Positions 1-9,317 of a stretch of DNA of 64,000 nucleotides are shown here, piece after piece. Position 1 is the stretch's first letter. The number at the start of each line of letters is the position of its first letter. The stretch lies in NCBI RefSeq assembly GCF_928381705.1, contig NZ_CAKMSR010000009.1:62001-126000 (forward strand), in the 5' to 3' direction. The position numbers were made by a program, and so were the translations under genes. This DNA is from Rothia nasimurium. Lineage in GTDB: Bacteria > Actinomycetota > Actinomycetes > Actinomycetales > Micrococcaceae. Under the pieces are notes generated by a model that ran no database searches, was not told the DNA's origin, and was given only the letters and a program-made list of their open reading frames with translations.

Positions 1-656
1 ATGTCGGCGAACTCAGCGTCGTTAATCAGGTTGACCGCCTCAAAACGGTTCAGGATATCCTCAATAACCTCGGCCGAAATTTCTTTCTCAACCAGCTTTT
101 TCTCCAGCATGGCCCGGGACTTAGGCGAGGCAGCCAGCTGATTCAGCACAATATTTTTAGCCCGCGTAAATTCGCTCTCCGGTTCCTTACCGGCGCGGCC
201 TCTCTTCTCGGGCATGGGAGTGACCCCCTGCACCAGCATCTCTTCGTCGGTGACCGGCTCGTTCAGGGCTGAACCTTCACGGAAGAGGGGCTGCGAGCGC
301 TTGCGTTGGGGAGCTTCGTTCTCTGGGGCGGACGCCGCCCCGATAGCGGGTGCGAAGGGCGAGCGGGCAGCGTATTTGGCGGGCGGCTTGCGGAACCCTT
401 TTTTGAGGTTGGGGTTGCGACGGCGGGTGTATTTGCTCTGATGGGCTGGTTCCGCAGCCTCGGCTGCTTGCCCACCGTCCCGGTTACTGGCCGCTGCGGC
501 TGATGCTTTACCGGTATAGGGGGTAGCGGTTTGCGTACTGGCGTAGGCGCCAGACTCCCCCGGGAGGTCCTGGACCAGGCCCTGTGCCGCCGGGTGCCAG
601 GCCGGGTACTCCTCAGGGGCAAGAAAATCTTCGACTCCTGGGTTTTCTGCGCTCAC
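1..656 (-). CDS. recX: RecX family recombination regulator (3' end outside window)
   Basis: RecX binds RecA filaments and modulates their activity. The reading frame is open from a GTG at 656, preceded by a strong AGGAGGGG ribosome binding site, to the window edge, so the C-terminal part is missing. About the first 158 residues are low-complexity, rich in Pro, Ala, Arg and Gln. The RecX three-helix repeat region begins near residue 159 (EFTRAKNIVLNQLAASPKSR, then a MLEKKL...ISAEVIEDIL pattern). The gene directly follows recA, the usual actinobacterial order. The long N-terminal extension is unusual for RecX, which is commonly 150-200 residues in total. Family call is confident; the function of the extension is unknown. 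Confidence 0.85.
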   Translation of the reverse strand, partial: MSAENPGVEDFLAPEEYPAWHPAAQGLVQDLPGESGAYASTQTATPYTGKASAAAASNRDGGQAAEAAEPAHQSKYTRRRNPNLKKGFRKPPAKYAARSPFAPAIGAASAPENEAPQRKRSQPLFREGSALNEPVTDEEMLVQGVTPMPEKRGRAGKEPESEFTRAKNIVLNQLAASPKSRAMLEKKLVEKEISAEVIEDILNRFEAVNLINDAEFAD

Positions 657-692
657 ATTCCCCTCCTACTACCTACATCGTGTCATGTCGAA

Positions 693-730
693 AGCCGCCA
701 CTACCGGGGCTTTTCCCGGTGGTGGCGGCT
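693..730 (-). terminator. Hairpin between recA and recX
   Basis: An inverted repeat with 16-base arms (693-708 and 715-730, one G-T wobble) and a 6-base loop lies 20 bases after the recA stop and before the recX ribosome binding site. Only a short T-run follows, so it is probably a partial terminator or attenuator that lowers recX expression relative to recA. That role is inferred from position. Confidence 0.6.
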
Positions 731-750
731 ACTAGCTCGCTGTTATGAGT

Positions 751-1857
751 TTAGAAGTTCTCAGAGATATCATCGAGCGGGTCAACAGAGGTGCTGGGCT
801 CTACCTCGTCCAGCTCTTCCTCTTCGCCCTCAATGATGCCGAGCTTGACCATAGTCTTGTACTTGATCTCTTCGGTCAGTTCGGGGTTGTCCTTGAGGAA
901 ACGGCGCACGTTTTCCTTACCCTGGCCCAGCTGATCGCCCTCGTAGGTGAACCAGGCGCCGGACTTCTTGACCACGTTGTGCTCGACGGCAAGGTCAAGA
1001 ATACCGCCTTCAACAGAGATACCCTCACCGTAGAGAATATCGAATTCAGCCTGCTTGAAGGGCGGAGCCATCTTGTTCTTGACAACCTTGGCGCGGGTAC
1101 GGTTACCGATGGGGTTAGCGCCGTCCTTGAGGGTCTCAATACGGCGAATATCGATACGTACCGAGGCGTAGAACTTCAGAGCCTTACCACCGGTGGTGGT
1201 TTCGGGTGAGCCGAAGAAAACGCCAATCTTTTCGCGCAGCTGGTTGATGAAGATAGCAGTGGTGTTGGTTGCTGACAGGCGGCCGGTAATCTTACGCAGA
1301 GCCTGGGACATCAGACGGGCCTGCAGACCCACGTGGGAGTCACCCATCTCGCCCTCAATTTCGGCGCGGGGCACCAGAGCGGCAACGGAGTCAACCACGA
1401 TGATGTCGATGGAGCCAGAGCCCACCAGCATATCCATGATTTCCAGGGCCTGCTCACCCGTATCGGGCTGGGAGACCAGCAGGGCGTCGGTGTCTACACC
1501 CAGCTTGGCTGCGTAGACCGGGTCAAGGGCGTGTTCAGCATCGATGAAGGCTGCGATACCGCCGGCCTTCTGCACGTTAGCCACGGCATGGAGGGCGACG
1601 GTAGTCTTACCGGAAGATTCAGGGCCATAGATTTCTACCACGCGGCCGCGGGGCAGGCCGCCAATGCCGAGGGCGGCGTCCAGGGCCAGAGCACCGGTTG
1701 AAATAGTTTCGACCTTGCTGGCCTCGCGGTCTCCCAGGCGCATGACGGAGCCCTTGCCGTAGTTCTTATCGATCTGGGCAAGGACGGCCTCAAGTGCCTT
1801 TTCGCGCCCTTCGGCGGGCACCTGACCTACTGACTGCATGCGAGTTTTCGCTGCCAT
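751..1857 (-). CDS. recA: Recombinase RecA
   Basis: RecA catalyses homologous strand exchange and stimulates LexA self-cleavage in the SOS response. The 368-residue protein has the Walker A loop GPESSGKTT at residues 78-86, the core ATPase with [10 protein letters not shown] and [17 protein letters not shown] DNA-binding loops (here [14 protein letters not shown]), and a very acidic C-terminal tail ([11 protein letters not shown]). Start ATG at 1857 follows a GAGGAAC ribosome binding site. A LexA-like site lies upstream and a hairpin followed by recX downstream. Length and domains are typical, with nothing missing. Confidence 0.98.
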   Translation of the reverse strand: MAAKTRMQSVGQVPAEGREKALEAVLAQIDKNYGKGSVMRLGDREASKVETISTGALALDAALGIGGLPRGRVVEIYGPESSGKTTVALHAVANVQKAGGIAAFIDAEHALDPVYAAKLGVDTDALLVSQPDTGEQALEIMDMLVGSGSIDIIVVDSVAALVPRAEIEGEMGDSHVGLQARLMSQALRKITGRLSATNTTAIFINQLREKIGVFFGSPETTTGGKALKFYASVRIDIRRIETLKDGANPIGNRTRAKVVKNKMAPPFKQAEFDILYGEGISVEGGILDLAVEHNVVKKSGAWFTYEGDQLGQGKENVRRFLKDNPELTEEIKYKTMVKLGIIEGEEEELDEVEPSTSVDPLDDISENF

Positions 1858-2023
1858 GTATGTTCCTCATTTCTTATCGCGGTACGAGAGTTCTTCTCTG
1901 GCTACCACGGTAATACCTAGGGCTGACACTTTAAGGGTTCAGCGCGAAGATTTTGAAAATCTGTGGATAACCCGGTTATGTGTCGCGGGCTGCCGGTCGT
2001 TTGTTCACAATCCTACAGGAATT

Positions 2024-2037
2024 CGAACACATTTTCT
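2024..2037 (-). promoter_or_regulatory. Candidate LexA (SOS) box upstream of recA
   Basis: Read on the minus strand the site is AGAAAATGTGTTCG. It matches the actinobacterial/Bacillus-type LexA consensus CGAACRNRYGTTYG at 12 of 14 positions: the right half is perfect and the left half has two substitutions. It lies about 167 bases upstream of the recA start, a spacing compatible with a damage-inducible distal promoter. LexA control is inferred. Confidence 0.55.
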
Positions 2038-2061
2038 ATTAAGTACGAACGACTTTCTAGC

Positions 2062-2283
2062 CTAGGGCCGCGGTTCGATATCGGGCCCCAGCTGCCGCTC
2101 CACAGGAACGTCCTGCACCCGGCAGATAGCCAGCCATACCTCGCGCACGTTGGCGCCGGCGTCCAGGGCTTGCTGGGCCGTCAAATCACCGAAGTCCCCG
2201 GGCACCAGATCACGGGCTAGATGGCGGGCATAGACCGGACCAAACTCATGGTCCATCGCCGCCCAAAATTCGCTGAGCTTCAT
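2062..2283 (-). CDS. DUF3046 small protein
   Basis: A 73-residue protein beginning MKLSEFWAAMDHEFGPVYAR and carrying the DUF3046 pattern (LSEFW, DxEFG, ARDLVL-like and REVWLAICR segments). Function is unknown. DUF3046 genes sit beside recA-recX in many actinobacteria, as here. A longer frame runs upstream to 2358, but the start at 2283 has a GGAGGAAGG ribosome binding site and matches the family length. No signal peptide or membrane segment is visible, so it is probably cytosolic. Confidence 0.85.
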   Translation of the reverse strand: MKLSEFWAAMDHEFGPVYARHLARDLVPGDFGDLTAQQALDAGANVREVWLAICRVQDVPVERQLGPDIEPRP

Positions 2284-2328
2284 CTTCTTCCTTCCTCCAC
2301 AGTACACAGGCACCACAGGGCACAAAGA

Positions 2329-2355
2329 GAGCCGAGCCCTTGCGGGGCCCGGCTC
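2329..2355 (-). terminator. Hairpin downstream of clgR
   Basis: GC-rich inverted repeat with 12-base arms (10 of 12 complementary, 3-base loop) 31 bases after the clgR stop codon, followed on the minus strand by TCTTTG. Probably a weak intrinsic terminator or attenuator between clgR and the DUF3046 gene. Confidence 0.5.
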
Positions 2356-2385
2356 CATCTCTTAGTTACCTAGAGAGCGAATTAT

Positions 2386-2835
2386 CTAGCGAGCTGCCAG
2401 GGGGCGCTCGACGGCGGGAATATCGCGGCTTGAGGTTGCGGCAATACCGTATTCGCGCTTGAACTGTTCTGAGAATTCAGCGGGCACGGTATCGGGTACC
2501 GAGAAGCCTTCTTCAACAGCCATGCGGGCTGAGACTTCGGCCAGCATAGCTGAGAGGGAGATGTTCAGTGCCTGGCAGATGGAAGCCAGCAGCTCTGATG
2601 AAGCTTCCTTCTGGCCGCGCTCGACCTCGCTGAGGTAGCCCAGTGACACTCGGGCTGAATGGGAAACTTCGCGGAGGGTGCGGCCCTGGCGCTGGCGAAC
2701 ATCGCGCAGAACTTCGCCGATAGCGTGGCGGAGCAGGATTACTTTACCGGTGTCTTGGGCGGGGGCAGCGTTCTCGGTCTGACCCACATCCTTCCAACGG
2801 ACGACACCGTTCACGGATACGGGCTGCTTAGTCAT
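2386..2835 (-). CDS. clgR: ClgR-type XRE family transcriptional regulator
   Basis: A 149-residue protein with one Xre/Cro helix-turn-helix at about residues 30-90 ([20 protein letters not shown], then [18 protein letters not shown]). ClgR activates clp and lon protease genes and other stress genes in actinobacteria. The context pgsA-cinA-clgR-DUF3046-recA matches the clgR neighbourhood in mycobacteria and their relatives. The C-terminus is PLAAR; published ClgR proteins are Clp substrates recognised through C-terminal alanines, so the LAA-like tail may be a degron (inference). The intergenic region above the gene is AT-rich and probably holds its promoter. Confidence 0.88.
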   Translation of the reverse strand: MTKQPVSVNGVVRWKDVGQTENAAPAQDTGKVILLRHAIGEVLRDVRQRQGRTLREVSHSARVSLGYLSEVERGQKEASSELLASICQALNISLSAMLAEVSARMAVEEGFSVPDTVPAEFSEQFKREYGIAATSSRDIPAVERPLAAR

Positions 2836-3039
2836 TTTTATACCAATCTCCTGGTTGTCATGCTCCCGTTATATCAGGAGCGGGTGTTATCAGCCTATCG
2901 CATGTTCGCGCTTTCGTCAGCTGACCTCAAGAATATTTCGTTTACTTACGACTTTTTCTTGTTACATCTATCTAAACCCACAGGGCTGTGTTTTCATTCC
3001 CTGTTAGCTGAAAAATTCATCTGAAAATTTTCTGGGAGC

Positions 3040-3582
3040 TTACTTAGCGGTTTCAGCAAGAAACTCTGCAAGCAGGTTCAAGGCATCGTGGGCGGCTTGG
3101 GCACGAATTTCTGCCCGGTTGCCCGCATAGTTTTTTTCAAGCACGCGGCCGCCCCCGCTCGCCGGGTGCGCTACAGCCAGGTAGACGCGCCCTACCGGTT
3201 TGCCATCGCAGGGCTCCGGCCCGGCAGCCCCGGTGGTGGCTACGCCGAAATCAGCCCCGCAGACCCGGGCGGTTCCCTGTGCCATGGCGATTGCAACGTC
3301 TGGGTCTACCGCCCCTCGCTCAGCGAGCAAACCGGCAGGTACCCCCAGCACAGAGGCCTTGACCTCGGTGGCGTAGGAGATAACGCCACCCCGATATACC
3401 GCAGATGCCCCGGGAACCGTGCAGATGAGCTGGCCTACCATACCCCCGGTCAGGGACTCTGCCGTTGCCAGCTGAGCACCGGCGTCCGCCCCCTTCTGCG
3501 CCCCATCGGCTGCGCGAGCTACCGCAGCGGCAACCAGGCGGGCAGCTGCACGCTCAAGGTCCTGAGGCATCATCTCTACCAT
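3040..3582 (-). CDS. cinA: CinA C-terminal domain family (nicotinamide-nucleotide amidase)
   Basis: A 180-residue stand-alone CinA C-terminal domain, the PncC type that deamidates NMN to nicotinate mononucleotide in pyridine-nucleotide salvage. Visible family motifs are LATAESLTGGM (residues 38-48), SVYRGGVISYA-like ASAVYRGGVISYA, GATTGxAGP-like GVATTGAAGPEP and GRVYLAV. No N-terminal MoCF-like domain is present, which is normal in actinobacteria. It starts 6 bases after pgsA, indicating cotranscription. Start may be the first ATG or one of two ATGs four and five codons later. Confidence 0.88.
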   Translation of the reverse strand: MVEMMPQDLERAAARLVAAAVARAADGAQKGADAGAQLATAESLTGGMVGQLICTVPGASAVYRGGVISYATEVKASVLGVPAGLLAERGAVDPDVAIAMAQGTARVCGADFGVATTGAAGPEPCDGKPVGRVYLAVAHPASGGGRVLEKNYAGNRAEIRAQAAHDALNLLAEFLAETAK

Positions 3583-3588
3583 GCCGAG

Positions 3589-4191
3589 CTACTTCCCCTG
3601 AGCCGCGAAGTAGTCGCGGCGCAGCTGCATGGCCTTGATGACGTAGTCGATACCGGTCACCACGGTCACAACCACCACAGCGGCCATCACCAGGTAGCCG
3701 GGCCACAGAGCCCAGGAGCCCAGCTGCCCCAGCGGGAGAATCATCAGCACCAGTGCCACCGTCTGCAGCACGGTCTTGAGCTTACCGCCCTTAGAGGCCG
3801 CCATGACCCCGTACTTGATGATGAACAGGCGCATCACCGTGATACCCCACTCGCGCACCAGAATGACGATGGTGACCCACCACCACAGCTCCCCCAGCAT
3901 CGACAGCACCACGAAGGCAGCCCCGGTGAGCAGCTTATCGGCGATGGGGTCAGCGATTTTACCGAAGCTGGTAATCAGGTTGTTTTTGCGGGCCAGGTAG
4001 CCATCGAGCCAGTCGGTAATCATGGCCAGTACGAACACGGCGGCTGCCCACCAGCGCAGGCTCAGGTTGGCCTCGCCGTGGGGCCCGCCGGCCCAGAGGG
4101 CCCAGACGAACAGGGGAACCATCACAATGCGCAGGGCGGTCAGCGCATTCGGGATGTTCCAGTTAGAAGCAGTTGCGGTCTGGTCGGCCAC
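3589..4191 (-). CDS. pgsA: CDP-diacylglycerol-glycerol-3-phosphate 3-phosphatidyltransferase
   Basis: An integral membrane CDP-alcohol phosphatidyltransferase making phosphatidylglycerol phosphate from CDP-diacylglycerol and glycerol-3-phosphate. The diagnostic motif is complete: D60-x2-D63-G-x2-A-R, G77-x3-D81-x3-D85. Several hydrophobic helices span residues 14-180. The 200-residue length is typical. It sits between ftsK and cinA, the conserved actinobacterial order. A hairpin separates it from ftsK. Confidence 0.93.
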   Translation of the reverse strand: MADQTATASNWNIPNALTALRIVMVPLFVWALWAGGPHGEANLSLRWWAAAVFVLAMITDWLDGYLARKNNLITSFGKIADPIADKLLTGAAFVVLSMLGELWWWVTIVILVREWGITVMRLFIIKYGVMAASKGGKLKTVLQTVALVLMILPLGQLGSWALWPGYLVMAAVVVVTVVTGIDYVIKAMQLRRDYFAAQGK

Positions 4192-4211
4192 GGTGTTCTC
4201 CTTAGGGTGGT

Positions 4212-4240
4212 TCCGCCCCGCTCGCGATAAGCGGGGCGGA
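4212..4240 (-). terminator. Hairpin between ftsK and pgsA
   Basis: Perfect 10-base arms (TCCGCCCCGC and its complement) with a 9-base loop, 34 bases after the ftsK stop. No T-run follows, so termination may be partial. Its right arm overlaps the recurrent GGGGCGGACGCC word described in the findings. Confidence 0.5.
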
Positions 4241-4273
4241 CGCCGTCGGTTGGGTCTGGCAGGGGAAGGCCGG

Positions 4274-7200
4274 CTAGCGGCCGGTCAGGTTCCAGGCGTC
4301 TTCGCTGTCGGGGTCGTCCGCCTCGTCGTAGTAGTCAACGGCCTGCGGCACCCCGTCGTTCATGTGGGCGACGGGGTCCCCTCCGTAGGGGTCGCTGCCT
4401 ACAGGGGCCGGAGGCTCTTCACCCCGAATCTTAGCGAGGACGGCGGGCAGGTCATCGGGCTGGACCAGCACGTCGCGGGCCTTCGAGCCTTCGGAGGGGC
4501 CAACGACTTCGCGCGATTCGAGCAGGTCCATCAGGCGCCCTGCCTTAGCAAAGCCCACGCGTAGCTTGCGCTGCAGCATGGAGGTCGAACCGAACTGGGT
4601 GTTGACCACCAGTTCAGCTGCCCGCAGCAGGTCGTCCAGGTCGTCCCCGATGTCGTCGTCAATCTTCTTGGAGGGGGCAGCGGCGATCACGTCGTCGCGG
4701 TAGACCGCGGGGGCCTGCTTCTTTACGTGCTCCACGACCTCGTGAATCTCAGATTCACCCACCCAGGCGCCCTGCACACGCATGGGCTTCGACGCGCCCA
4801 TGGGCAGGAAGAGAGCATCACCCTGGCCGATCAGTTTCTCGGCGCCGGGCTGGTCGAGCACCACGCGGGAGTCTGTGACCGAGGATGTCGCAAAGGCCAT
4901 GCGAGAGGGCACGTTGGCCTTAATCAGGCCGGTGACCACATCGACGGACGGACGCTGGGTCGCCAGCACCAGGTGGATACCGGCGGCGCGGGCCAGCTGA
5001 GTGATACGGACGATGGACTCTTCCACATCGCGCGGGGCAACCATCATCAGGTCGGCAAGCTCGTCCACAATCACCAGCAGGTAGGGGTAGGCCTTAATCT
5101 GGCGCTTGGAGCCGGGCTCCGGCTGAATCTTGCCAGCCTTGACGGCCTTGTTGAAGTCGTCCACGTGCTTGTAGCCGTAGTGAGCAAGGTCGTCGTAGCG
5201 GGCGTCCATCTCTCGCACAACCCACTGCAGGGCCTCGGCGGCCTTCTTGGGGTTGGTGATGATGGGGGTAATCAGGTGGGGAATCCCCTCGTAGGCGGTG
5301 AGCTCCACGCGCTTGGGGTCAACCATAATCAGGCGCACCTGATCGGGGGTAGACCGCATCAGAATCGAGGTAATCATGGAGTTCACGAACGAGGATTTAC
5401 CGGCACCGGTAGCACCTGCCACCAGCATGTGGGGCATCTTAGCCAGGTTAGCGATGACGAAGCCGCCCTCAACGTCCTTACCCACACCCATGACCATGGG
5501 GTGGTCGGTAGCGTGGGCCTTAGCCGAGCGCAGCACGTCGCCCAGCACCACGATTTCACGGTCGGTGTTGGGAATTTCGATACCGATAGCGCTCTTACCC
5601 GGGATAGGCGAGAGAATGCGCACGTCGGCAGATGCTACGGCGTAGGCAATGTTCTTGGACAGGGCGGTGACGCGCTCCACCTTGGTGCCGGGGCCCAGCT
5701 CAATCTCGTATCGGGTGACGGTGGGGCCGCGGGAGAAGCCGGTGACTTCGGCATCCACGTTGAACTGCTGGAGCACGTTGGTCAGGGCATCGACCACCTG
5801 CTCGTTGGCTTCGGAGCTTTCCTTGGCCGGCGGGCCAGCCTCGAGCATGGACTCGGTGGGCAGGGTGTAGGAGCCGGTCGACGATTCCACGACCAGCTCG
5901 CCACGTGGCTGCTCGGTTCGCTCTGCCACGGTGTTGTTTTGCAGGCGGGCAGAAGCGCTCCCCTTGCCGGGGCGGGGTACGGCAGGAGCTGATGCGGGTG
6001 CGGGTGCCGCTGCAGGAGCAGCAGCCGGTCGGCTAACAGGCTGTGGTGCAGCAGTCTCGGGCTCAAAGCCGTCACGGTCTGCTTCTACCGGTTCAGGGCT
6101 GTAGCCGTGATCCGCGGCAGCCTGGCGTGCCTGGTCGAGGCGCTGGGCGGGGGCGTCCGAACGCTCCTGCTCGGCGTAGCTGGCCGCGAGCTCGTCCTCG
6201 CTCTCCCACAGGCCCTGGTCAAAGAGCTCGCCCTGTTTCTTGGCGGCCTTAGCCGCTGCTTTCTTCTCTTTACAGGTCTGCTTGCGGGGGGCCTCAACGT
6301 CAAAGGCTTCCACCGGGCGGGCTGCGTTCTGGGCAGCACGGCGGGGTGCCGGGGCCACCTGCTCAACGCGGGCTGTCTCGGGGTCAGCCTCAGAGCCGTC
6401 ATCGATCACAGCGGTCTGGTAGGCCTCGTCCGCCTCGTAGCGGTCTAACCTGCGGTCGCTCTCGGTACGGGGGCCAAAGCCCAACCAGCTCAGTAAGCCA
6501 CCGCGACGGCGGGGAGCCGGGGCGGGGGCGTCCTCGTAGAGATAGGAGCGGTCGTGTTCGCCCTCTAGCACGCGAGTTTCGGCCTCATCCTGAGAACGGG
6601 AGGCGCGGGAAGGACGCCCGGCGTCGGCAACAGAGCCGTGGGGCTTTTCGCCCAGCAGCAGGCCGAAAATATGCACGACCTTGGGCCAGATTTGGCGCAG
6701 GGGCGTATCGGTGGCCACCAGCAGACCGGCCAGGAAAACCAGGGCAATCAGGAGCCATTCCAGCACATTCACGCCGCCTACGATACGGCTGGCGGGGGTG
6801 CCAATCAGCACACCAACGGTACCGCCGCCGCCCCAGAATTCATCAAAACTCGATGAGAAAGAGGGGTAGCCCGCCACCTTAGCCCCCATCATCGAGGCAG
6901 AGACCGTCATGATGGTAAAGCCAATGGCGATGCGGTTGTTAGCTCGCACCTCCAGCGGGTGGCGGAAGATACGGATAGCGAAAATCAGGCAGAGGATAGG
7001 AATCAGCAGGGAGCCCTGGCCGAAGAGACCGCCCACAGCGATGTGCCACAGATGCAGGGGCCACTCGTACCAGGCCAGGTTCGCGGGGTCCGCCCGCCAG
7101 CCCCACCATTCCACGCCGGCGGTCAGCAGGCCGATAGCCAGCACCAGCAGGGCACCGCCGTCGCGGCGTTCGTGGAGTTCAATATCGGTGCGGAGCTCGC

Positions 7201-7411
7201 CCATACGGCGTACAGCACCGCCCACGGTGAAGGCCAGGGCCTGCCAGGCTCCTACCAGGGCACGCACAAAGGCGTTACTTTCCTGCGGGGGTGCTGACGA
7301 GGCCTTCCGGCTTCTACCTTGAGCTGAGGTTGAGCGACGTGAGGACGTCTTGGAGCGGCTCCCCGCGGCGCGGGGGGCTGATTTACTCGATGCAGACTTT
7401 CGCGGAGCCAT
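4274..7411 (-). CDS. ftsK: DNA translocase FtsK/SpoIIIE
   Basis: A 1045-residue septal DNA pump that moves chromosome termini during division. Order of parts: basic N-terminus, about four transmembrane helices (roughly residues 90-250), a long Pro/Ala/Glu-rich linker (about 260-520), an ATPase motor with Walker [11 protein letters not shown] near residue 667 and Walker [15 protein letters not shown], then the winged-helix gamma domain ([20 protein letters not shown]) that reads KOPS. ATG at 7411 is chosen; a TTG three codons earlier is also possible and neither has a clear ribosome binding site. Confidence 0.95.
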   Translation of the reverse strand: MAPRKSASSKSAPRAAGSRSKTSSRRSTSAQGRSRKASSAPPQESNAFVRALVGAWQALAFTVGGAVRRMGELRTDIELHERRDGGALLVLAIGLLTAGVEWWGWRADPANLAWYEWPLHLWHIAVGGLFGQGSLLIPILCLIFAIRIFRHPLEVRANNRIAIGFTIMTVSASMMGAKVAGYPSFSSSFDEFWGGGGTVGVLIGTPASRIVGGVNVLEWLLIALVFLAGLLVATDTPLRQIWPKVVHIFGLLLGEKPHGSVADAGRPSRASRSQDEAETRVLEGEHDRSYLYEDAPAPAPRRRGGLLSWLGFGPRTESDRRLDRYEADEAYQTAVIDDGSEADPETARVEQVAPAPRRAAQNAARPVEAFDVEAPRKQTCKEKKAAAKAAKKQGELFDQGLWESEDELAASYAEQERSDAPAQRLDQARQAAADHGYSPEPVEADRDGFEPETAAPQPVSRPAAAPAAAPAPASAPAVPRPGKGSASARLQNNTVAERTEQPRGELVVESSTGSYTLPTESMLEAGPPAKESSEANEQVVDALTNVLQQFNVDAEVTGFSRGPTVTRYEIELGPGTKVERVTALSKNIAYAVASADVRILSPIPGKSAIGIEIPNTDREIVVLGDVLRSAKAHATDHPMVMGVGKDVEGGFVIANLAKMPHMLVAGATGAGKSSFVNSMITSILMRSTPDQVRLIMVDPKRVELTAYEGIPHLITPIITNPKKAAEALQWVVREMDARYDDLAHYGYKHVDDFNKAVKAGKIQPEPGSKRQIKAYPYLLVIVDELADLMMVAPRDVEESIVRITQLARAAGIHLVLATQRPSVDVVTGLIKANVPSRMAFATSSVTDSRVVLDQPGAEKLIGQGDALFLPMGASKPMRVQGAWVGESEIHEVVEHVKKQAPAVYRDDVIAAAPSKKIDDDIGDDLDDLLRAAELVVNTQFGSTSMLQRKLRVGFAKAGRLMDLLESREVVGPSEGSKARDVLVQPDDLPAVLAKIRGEEPPAPVGSDPYGGDPVAHMNDGVPQAVDYYDEADDPDSEDAWNLTGR

Positions 7412-7450
7412 TCTTCCCAATACTGCTTGATGATCGGTTGCGTTTAAATA

Positions 7451-7488
7451 GCTTACCCGGCGGCAGGTAAAACTGCCGCCGGGTAAGC
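7451..7488 (-). terminator. Intrinsic terminator after rnj
   Basis: A perfect 16-base stem (7451-7466 with 7473-7488) and 6-base loop, 10 bases after the rnj stop codon. On the minus strand it is followed by TATTTAAA, giving a weak T-tract. It separates rnj from ftsK. Confidence 0.8.
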
Positions 7489-7498
7489 TCAGAGGTTG

Positions 7499-9214
7499 CT
7501 AGTTGCCGTCAGCCTCGGGGGTGTGGGTCTCGATGACCACGGGCACAATCATGGGCTTGCGACGCAAGCGGCGGGCTACCCAAGCCCCCATGGTGCGGCG
7601 GACGATCTGCTGCAGCTGATGCGTGGTGTGCACGCGCTCAGGAGCCCGGTGCAGGGCGTCCTCAAGGGCTGCGGTGATCTTGGGGGTGATGTCGTCGAAG
7701 ACGGAATCATTTTCGGCGATACCGCGGGCATGGATGTCGGGCCCGGTGACCACGCGCTTGGTGGCGCGGTCAACTACGGTGACGATAGAGACGAAGCCTT
7801 CTTCGCCCAGGACGCGGCGGTCCTTGAGGTCATCTTCGGTAACGTGACCTACAGACTTACCGTCAACGTAGACATATTCGCAGGGTACCTGACCGACAAT
7901 GTCAGCACGGCCGTCGCGCAAATCGACGACGGTACCGGAGTCACCAATGATCACCCGGTCGCTCTTGATTCCGGTTTCGATAGCCAGCTTGCCTGAGGCC
8001 AGCAGGTGGCGGACTTCACCGTGCACGGGCATGACGTTCTTGGGCTGCAGGATGTTGTAGCAGTAAAGTAGCTCACCGGCAGCAGCGTGACCCGAGACGT
8101 GTACCTTAGCGTTGCCCTTGTGAACCACGTTGGCGCCCAGCTTCATCAGGCCGTTGATCACGCGGTAGACAGAAGTTTCGTTACCGGGAATCAGGGATGA
8201 GGCCAGGATAATGGTGTCGCCCTTTTCGACCTGGATCTTGTGGTCACCGTTGGCCATACGGGAGAGAGCCGCCATAGGCTCGCCCTGGGAGCCGGTGCAC
8301 ATCATGACGATTTGCTCGGGGCGGTAGTCATCGACCTTCTTGAGGTCAACCAGAATGCCTTCGGGTACGTTCAGGTAGCCCAGCTTCTCTGCAATGGTCA
8401 TGTTGCGTACCATGGAGCGGCCGACCAGGACCACCTTGCGGCCGCGTTCAGCAGCTGCATCGAGCACCTGCTGTACACGGTGCACGTGGGAAGAGAATGA
8501 GGCAACAATGACGCGGCGCTTAGCATCGCGCATAACGTTGGAAATCACCGGGCCGATGTTCTTTTCGGTCGGGGTGAAGCCGGGAACCTCTGCGTTGGTG
8601 GAGTCGGGCAGGAAGAGGTCGATTCCCTCTTCACCCAGGCGGGCGAAGTGACGCAGGTCGGTGATGCGGCCATCCAGGGGCAGCTGGTCCATCTTGAAGT
8701 CGCCGGTGTGCAGGACCTTGCCCGCCTTGGTGCGGATGAAGACTGCCAGGGCATCGGGGATGGAGTGGTTAACGGCTACGAATTCACATTCGAAGGGGCC
8801 GAAACGCTCAACCTGGCCCTCAACAACGTCCATGGTGTAGGGCTTAATGCGGTGTTCCTGGAGCTTGGCTTCCACCAGGGCCAGGGTCAGCTGAGAGCCT
8901 ACCAGGGGAATATCGGGGCGCATACGCAGCAGGTAGGGTACAGCGCCGATGTGGTCTTCGTGGCCGTGGGTCAGCACGATCGCCACGATGTCCTGCAGGC
9001 GGTCCTTGATGTAGTTAAGGTCGGGCAGGATCAGGTCTACGCCGGGCTGGGACTCTTCGGGGAAGAGCACGCCGCAGTCGACCACGAGCAGTTTGCCGTT
9101 GATTTCGTAGACGGTCATGTTACGGCCAACTTCGCCGAGACCGCCCAGGGGTACTACACGCAGGGTGTCTTTTTTCAGTTTGGGGGGAAGGTGCGGGCTT
9201 TCAACTGTTTGCAT
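7499..9214 (-). CDS. rnj: Ribonuclease J
   Basis: A 571-residue metallo-beta-lactamase/beta-CASP nuclease with endo- and 5'-to-3' exonuclease activity in RNA decay. The zinc-binding motif HGHEDH is at residues 83-88, with further metal ligands in ALAVFIRTKAGKVLHTGDFK and the C-terminal HVSGHA motif. The start MQTVESPHLP fits family members that begin shortly before LRVVPLGGLGEVGRNM. A longer frame reaches 9256 but adds a basic stretch unlike the family. It lies directly after dapA, a common actinobacterial arrangement, with hairpins on both sides. Confidence 0.95.
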   Translation of the reverse strand: MQTVESPHLPPKLKKDTLRVVPLGGLGEVGRNMTVYEINGKLLVVDCGVLFPEESQPGVDLILPDLNYIKDRLQDIVAIVLTHGHEDHIGAVPYLLRMRPDIPLVGSQLTLALVEAKLQEHRIKPYTMDVVEGQVERFGPFECEFVAVNHSIPDALAVFIRTKAGKVLHTGDFKMDQLPLDGRITDLRHFARLGEEGIDLFLPDSTNAEVPGFTPTEKNIGPVISNVMRDAKRRVIVASFSSHVHRVQQVLDAAAERGRKVVLVGRSMVRNMTIAEKLGYLNVPEGILVDLKKVDDYRPEQIVMMCTGSQGEPMAALSRMANGDHKIQVEKGDTIILASSLIPGNETSVYRVINGLMKLGANVVHKGNAKVHVSGHAAAGELLYCYNILQPKNVMPVHGEVRHLLASGKLAIETGIKSDRVIIGDSGTVVDLRDGRADIVGQVPCEYVYVDGKSVGHVTEDDLKDRRVLGEEGFVSIVTVVDRATKRVVTGPDIHARGIAENDSVFDDITPKITAALEDALHRAPERVHTTHQLQQIVRRTMGAWVARRLRRKPMIVPVVIETHTPEADGN

Positions 9215-9258
9215 AGTTTCTCTTTCGTTCGTTTTTCTTTTTCTGAATACGGGCAAAG

Positions 9259-9296
9259 CGGGCCACCCAAAATCGCCGTGATTTTGGGTGGGCCCG
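9259..9296 (-). terminator. Hairpin between dapA and rnj
   Basis: Near-perfect inverted repeat with about 16-base arms (9259-9274 and 9280-9296, one bulged base) 22 bases after the dapA stop. Probably an intrinsic terminator. It partly overlaps the longer alternative rnj N-terminus, which supports the shorter rnj start. Confidence 0.65.
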
Positions 9297-9317
9297 CCGG
9301 GTACCCGCAGTACGTTT

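Noticed and set aside
2836..3039. A ClgR autoregulatory site near CGCATGTTCGCGCT upstream of clgR.
   Set aside because: The two CGC/GCG halves are spaced one base off the published pattern; too weak to annotate.
3088..4230. A long plus-strand frame opposite cinA and pgsA.
   Set aside because: It overlaps two well-supported minus-strand genes, has His/Gln/Gly-rich shadow composition and no recognisable domain. The same reasoning removes other long opposite-strand frames (for example 4727-5992, 17858-18814, 8648-9325).
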